Source: Sulfurimonas sp. HSL3-7 (GTDB lineage: Bacteria > Campylobacterota > Campylobacteria > Campylobacterales > Sulfurimonadaceae). Taken from it: a DNA stretch of 64,000 bases. Of this stretch, positions 63,443 to 64,000 are shown piece by piece. Each line of letters starts with the position of its first letter. The first letter of the stretch is position 1. The stretch spans positions 2,790,001-2,854,000 of the forward strand of contig NZ_CP147919.1 in the NCBI RefSeq assembly GCF_039645985.1. Reading direction: 5' to 3'. Made by a program: the position numbers and the translations under genes. Under the pieces are notes generated by a model, which was not told where the DNA came from, made no database searches, and worked only from the letters and a program-made list of their open reading frames with translations.

Positions 63443-63497
63443 TTTTAAACCCTTTATTAGTCTATTTCCTGTACTATTTATAGATAAAATGTGGATG

Positions 63498-63547
63498 AAA
63501 TCTCTGGATAAAAAACTGTAAAAAGATGGTCTTTTATCCAGAGATTT
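63498..63547. repeat. 16-bp perfect inverted repeat between divergent genes
   Basis: AAATCTCTGGATAAAA (63498-63513) is the exact reverse complement of 63532-63547, with an 18-nt spacer. It lies in the divergent region between the rluA-type gene and purB, upstream of both. Terminators are not expected there, so it may be an operator or a structured leader. TTATCCAGA within it is one base from a DnaA box, and a further similar 9-mer lies at 63491. Confidence 0.85.
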
Positions 63548-63625
63548 TCGTACGAATTATACCTTAGTCGAATTGATTCTAAGCGGTTGGTACGTATTCA
63601 TCACTCAACAACACAAAGGTACAAA

Positions 63626-64000
63626 ATGGTAGAACGTTATTCACGCCCCGAAATGGCTGAAAAATGGACACAGTATGCTCGATATGCAGCATGGCTAGAA
63701 GTAGAGAAAGCAGCGGTAAAAGCCTGGGCAAAACTTGGAAAGATCCCTCAAGAGGATGCAGACAAGATCGTTAAAAATGCGAAGTTCTCCGTAGAGCGTA
63801 TCGAAGAGATCGAAGCGGTCACCAAACATGACCTGATCGCATTTAACACCAGCGTTGCCGAGAGCCTTGGTGATGAGTCGCGATGGTTCCACTATGGTAT
63901 GACAAGTTCAGATGCAGTTGATACAGGTGTAGCACTACAGATGAGAGACTCTTTAAACATTATCATCGATGATGTTAAGATGTTGATGGAGTCGATCAAG
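63626..64000 (+). CDS. purB: Adenylosuccinate lyase (5' part)
   Basis: The first 125 codons of a purB gene that runs off the window. The conserved MVERYSRPEM start, DLIAFNTSVAESLG (about 69-82) and the signature GMTSSDAVDTG (about 91-101) identify the lyase that acts twice in purine synthesis (SAICAR to AICAR and adenylosuccinate to AMP). AAAGGTACAAA precedes the ATG. The gene is intact as far as it can be read. Confidence 0.94.
   Translation, partial: MVERYSRPEMAEKWTQYARYAAWLEVEKAAVKAWAKLGKIPQEDADKIVKNAKFSVERIEEIEAVTKHDLIAFNTSVAESLGDESRWFHYGMTSSDAVDTGVALQMRDSLNIIIDDVKMLMESIK

Noticed and set aside
63480-63560. Replication origin
   Set aside because: Only imperfect DnaA-box-like 9-mers are present; there is no dnaA, dnaN or clear AT-rich unwinding element next to them.

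Overview
The window comes from a member of the Campylobacterota (Epsilonproteobacteria), most likely a free-living Sulfurimonas- or Sulfuricurvum-like bacterium. This rests on gene content and neighbourhoods rather than on a database search. Several blocks follow orders I know from Helicobacter pylori and relatives: secG / frr / pyrE beside a BioC-like methyltransferase, pyrG next to recJ, and an RNase J with a long basic N-terminal arm next to rsmA. Many promoters show only a strong -10 box.

Layout. Positions 1-5,175 hold a complete rRNA operon on the minus strand (16S, tRNA-Ile, tRNA-Ala, 23S, 5S) with a near-perfect sigma70 promoter at 5447-5475. From 5.7 to 24.5 kb lie mostly housekeeping genes: a Bax-inhibitor-like protein, a stand-alone ThiD2-type protein, a zinc ABC transporter (znuA-znuC-znuB) with an 87-bp tandem repeat before znuB, secG, a polysaccharide deacetylase, frr, pyrE, a KefB-type antiporter, pyrG, recJ, a YeiH-like exporter, a PilT-like ATPase, RNase J and rsmA.

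From 24.6 to 43.7 kb lies the most interesting part. A minus-strand gene train (40,144 down to 27,219) encodes a TonB-dependent receptor, a CcdA/TauE-like membrane protein with paired cysteines, a 779-residue polyferredoxin with a periplasmic metal-type domain, a NapH-like polyferredoxin, a double-cubane-cluster/2-hydroxyacyl-CoA-dehydratase-like protein with its ATP-driven activator, then ExbB, ExbD, an RND permease without adaptor, and TonB. It is flanked by two paralogous OmpR/histidine-kinase pairs, a ferritin-like lipoprotein, a c-type and a b-type cytochrome and a small periplasmic protein. Seven promoters here share one architecture that I read directly: two hexamers close to TTAACA, 11 bp apart, ending 9 nt before a -10 box. 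I infer one regulon controlled by one or both two-component systems. The system would take up a substrate or metal complex through the outer membrane and feed low-potential electrons to it.

From 44.7 to 53.6 kb lies an iron-responsive region with two Fur-box-like palindromes. The first precedes two imelysin-type lipoproteins, two di-heme peroxidase-like proteins, a sterol-desaturase-type membrane oxygenase, a porin and a small Fur-like DNA-binding protein lacking the Fur C-terminal domain. The second precedes a 31-residue protein, an unknown 153-residue protein and a divergent flavodoxin. From 53.7 to 58.2 kb are an MtfA-like peptidase, small conserved proteins, hisF, a nucleosidase-like protein and rlmN. 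From 58.3 to 62.4 kb is an AT-richer accessory stretch with an ATP-grasp ligase, about 1.15 kb without a recognisable gene, and an OlsF-like bifunctional acyltransferase. The window ends with two perfect parS sites (one inside an rluA-family gene), a large inverted repeat and the start of purB. Paired parS sites suggest an origin-proximal chromosomal location.
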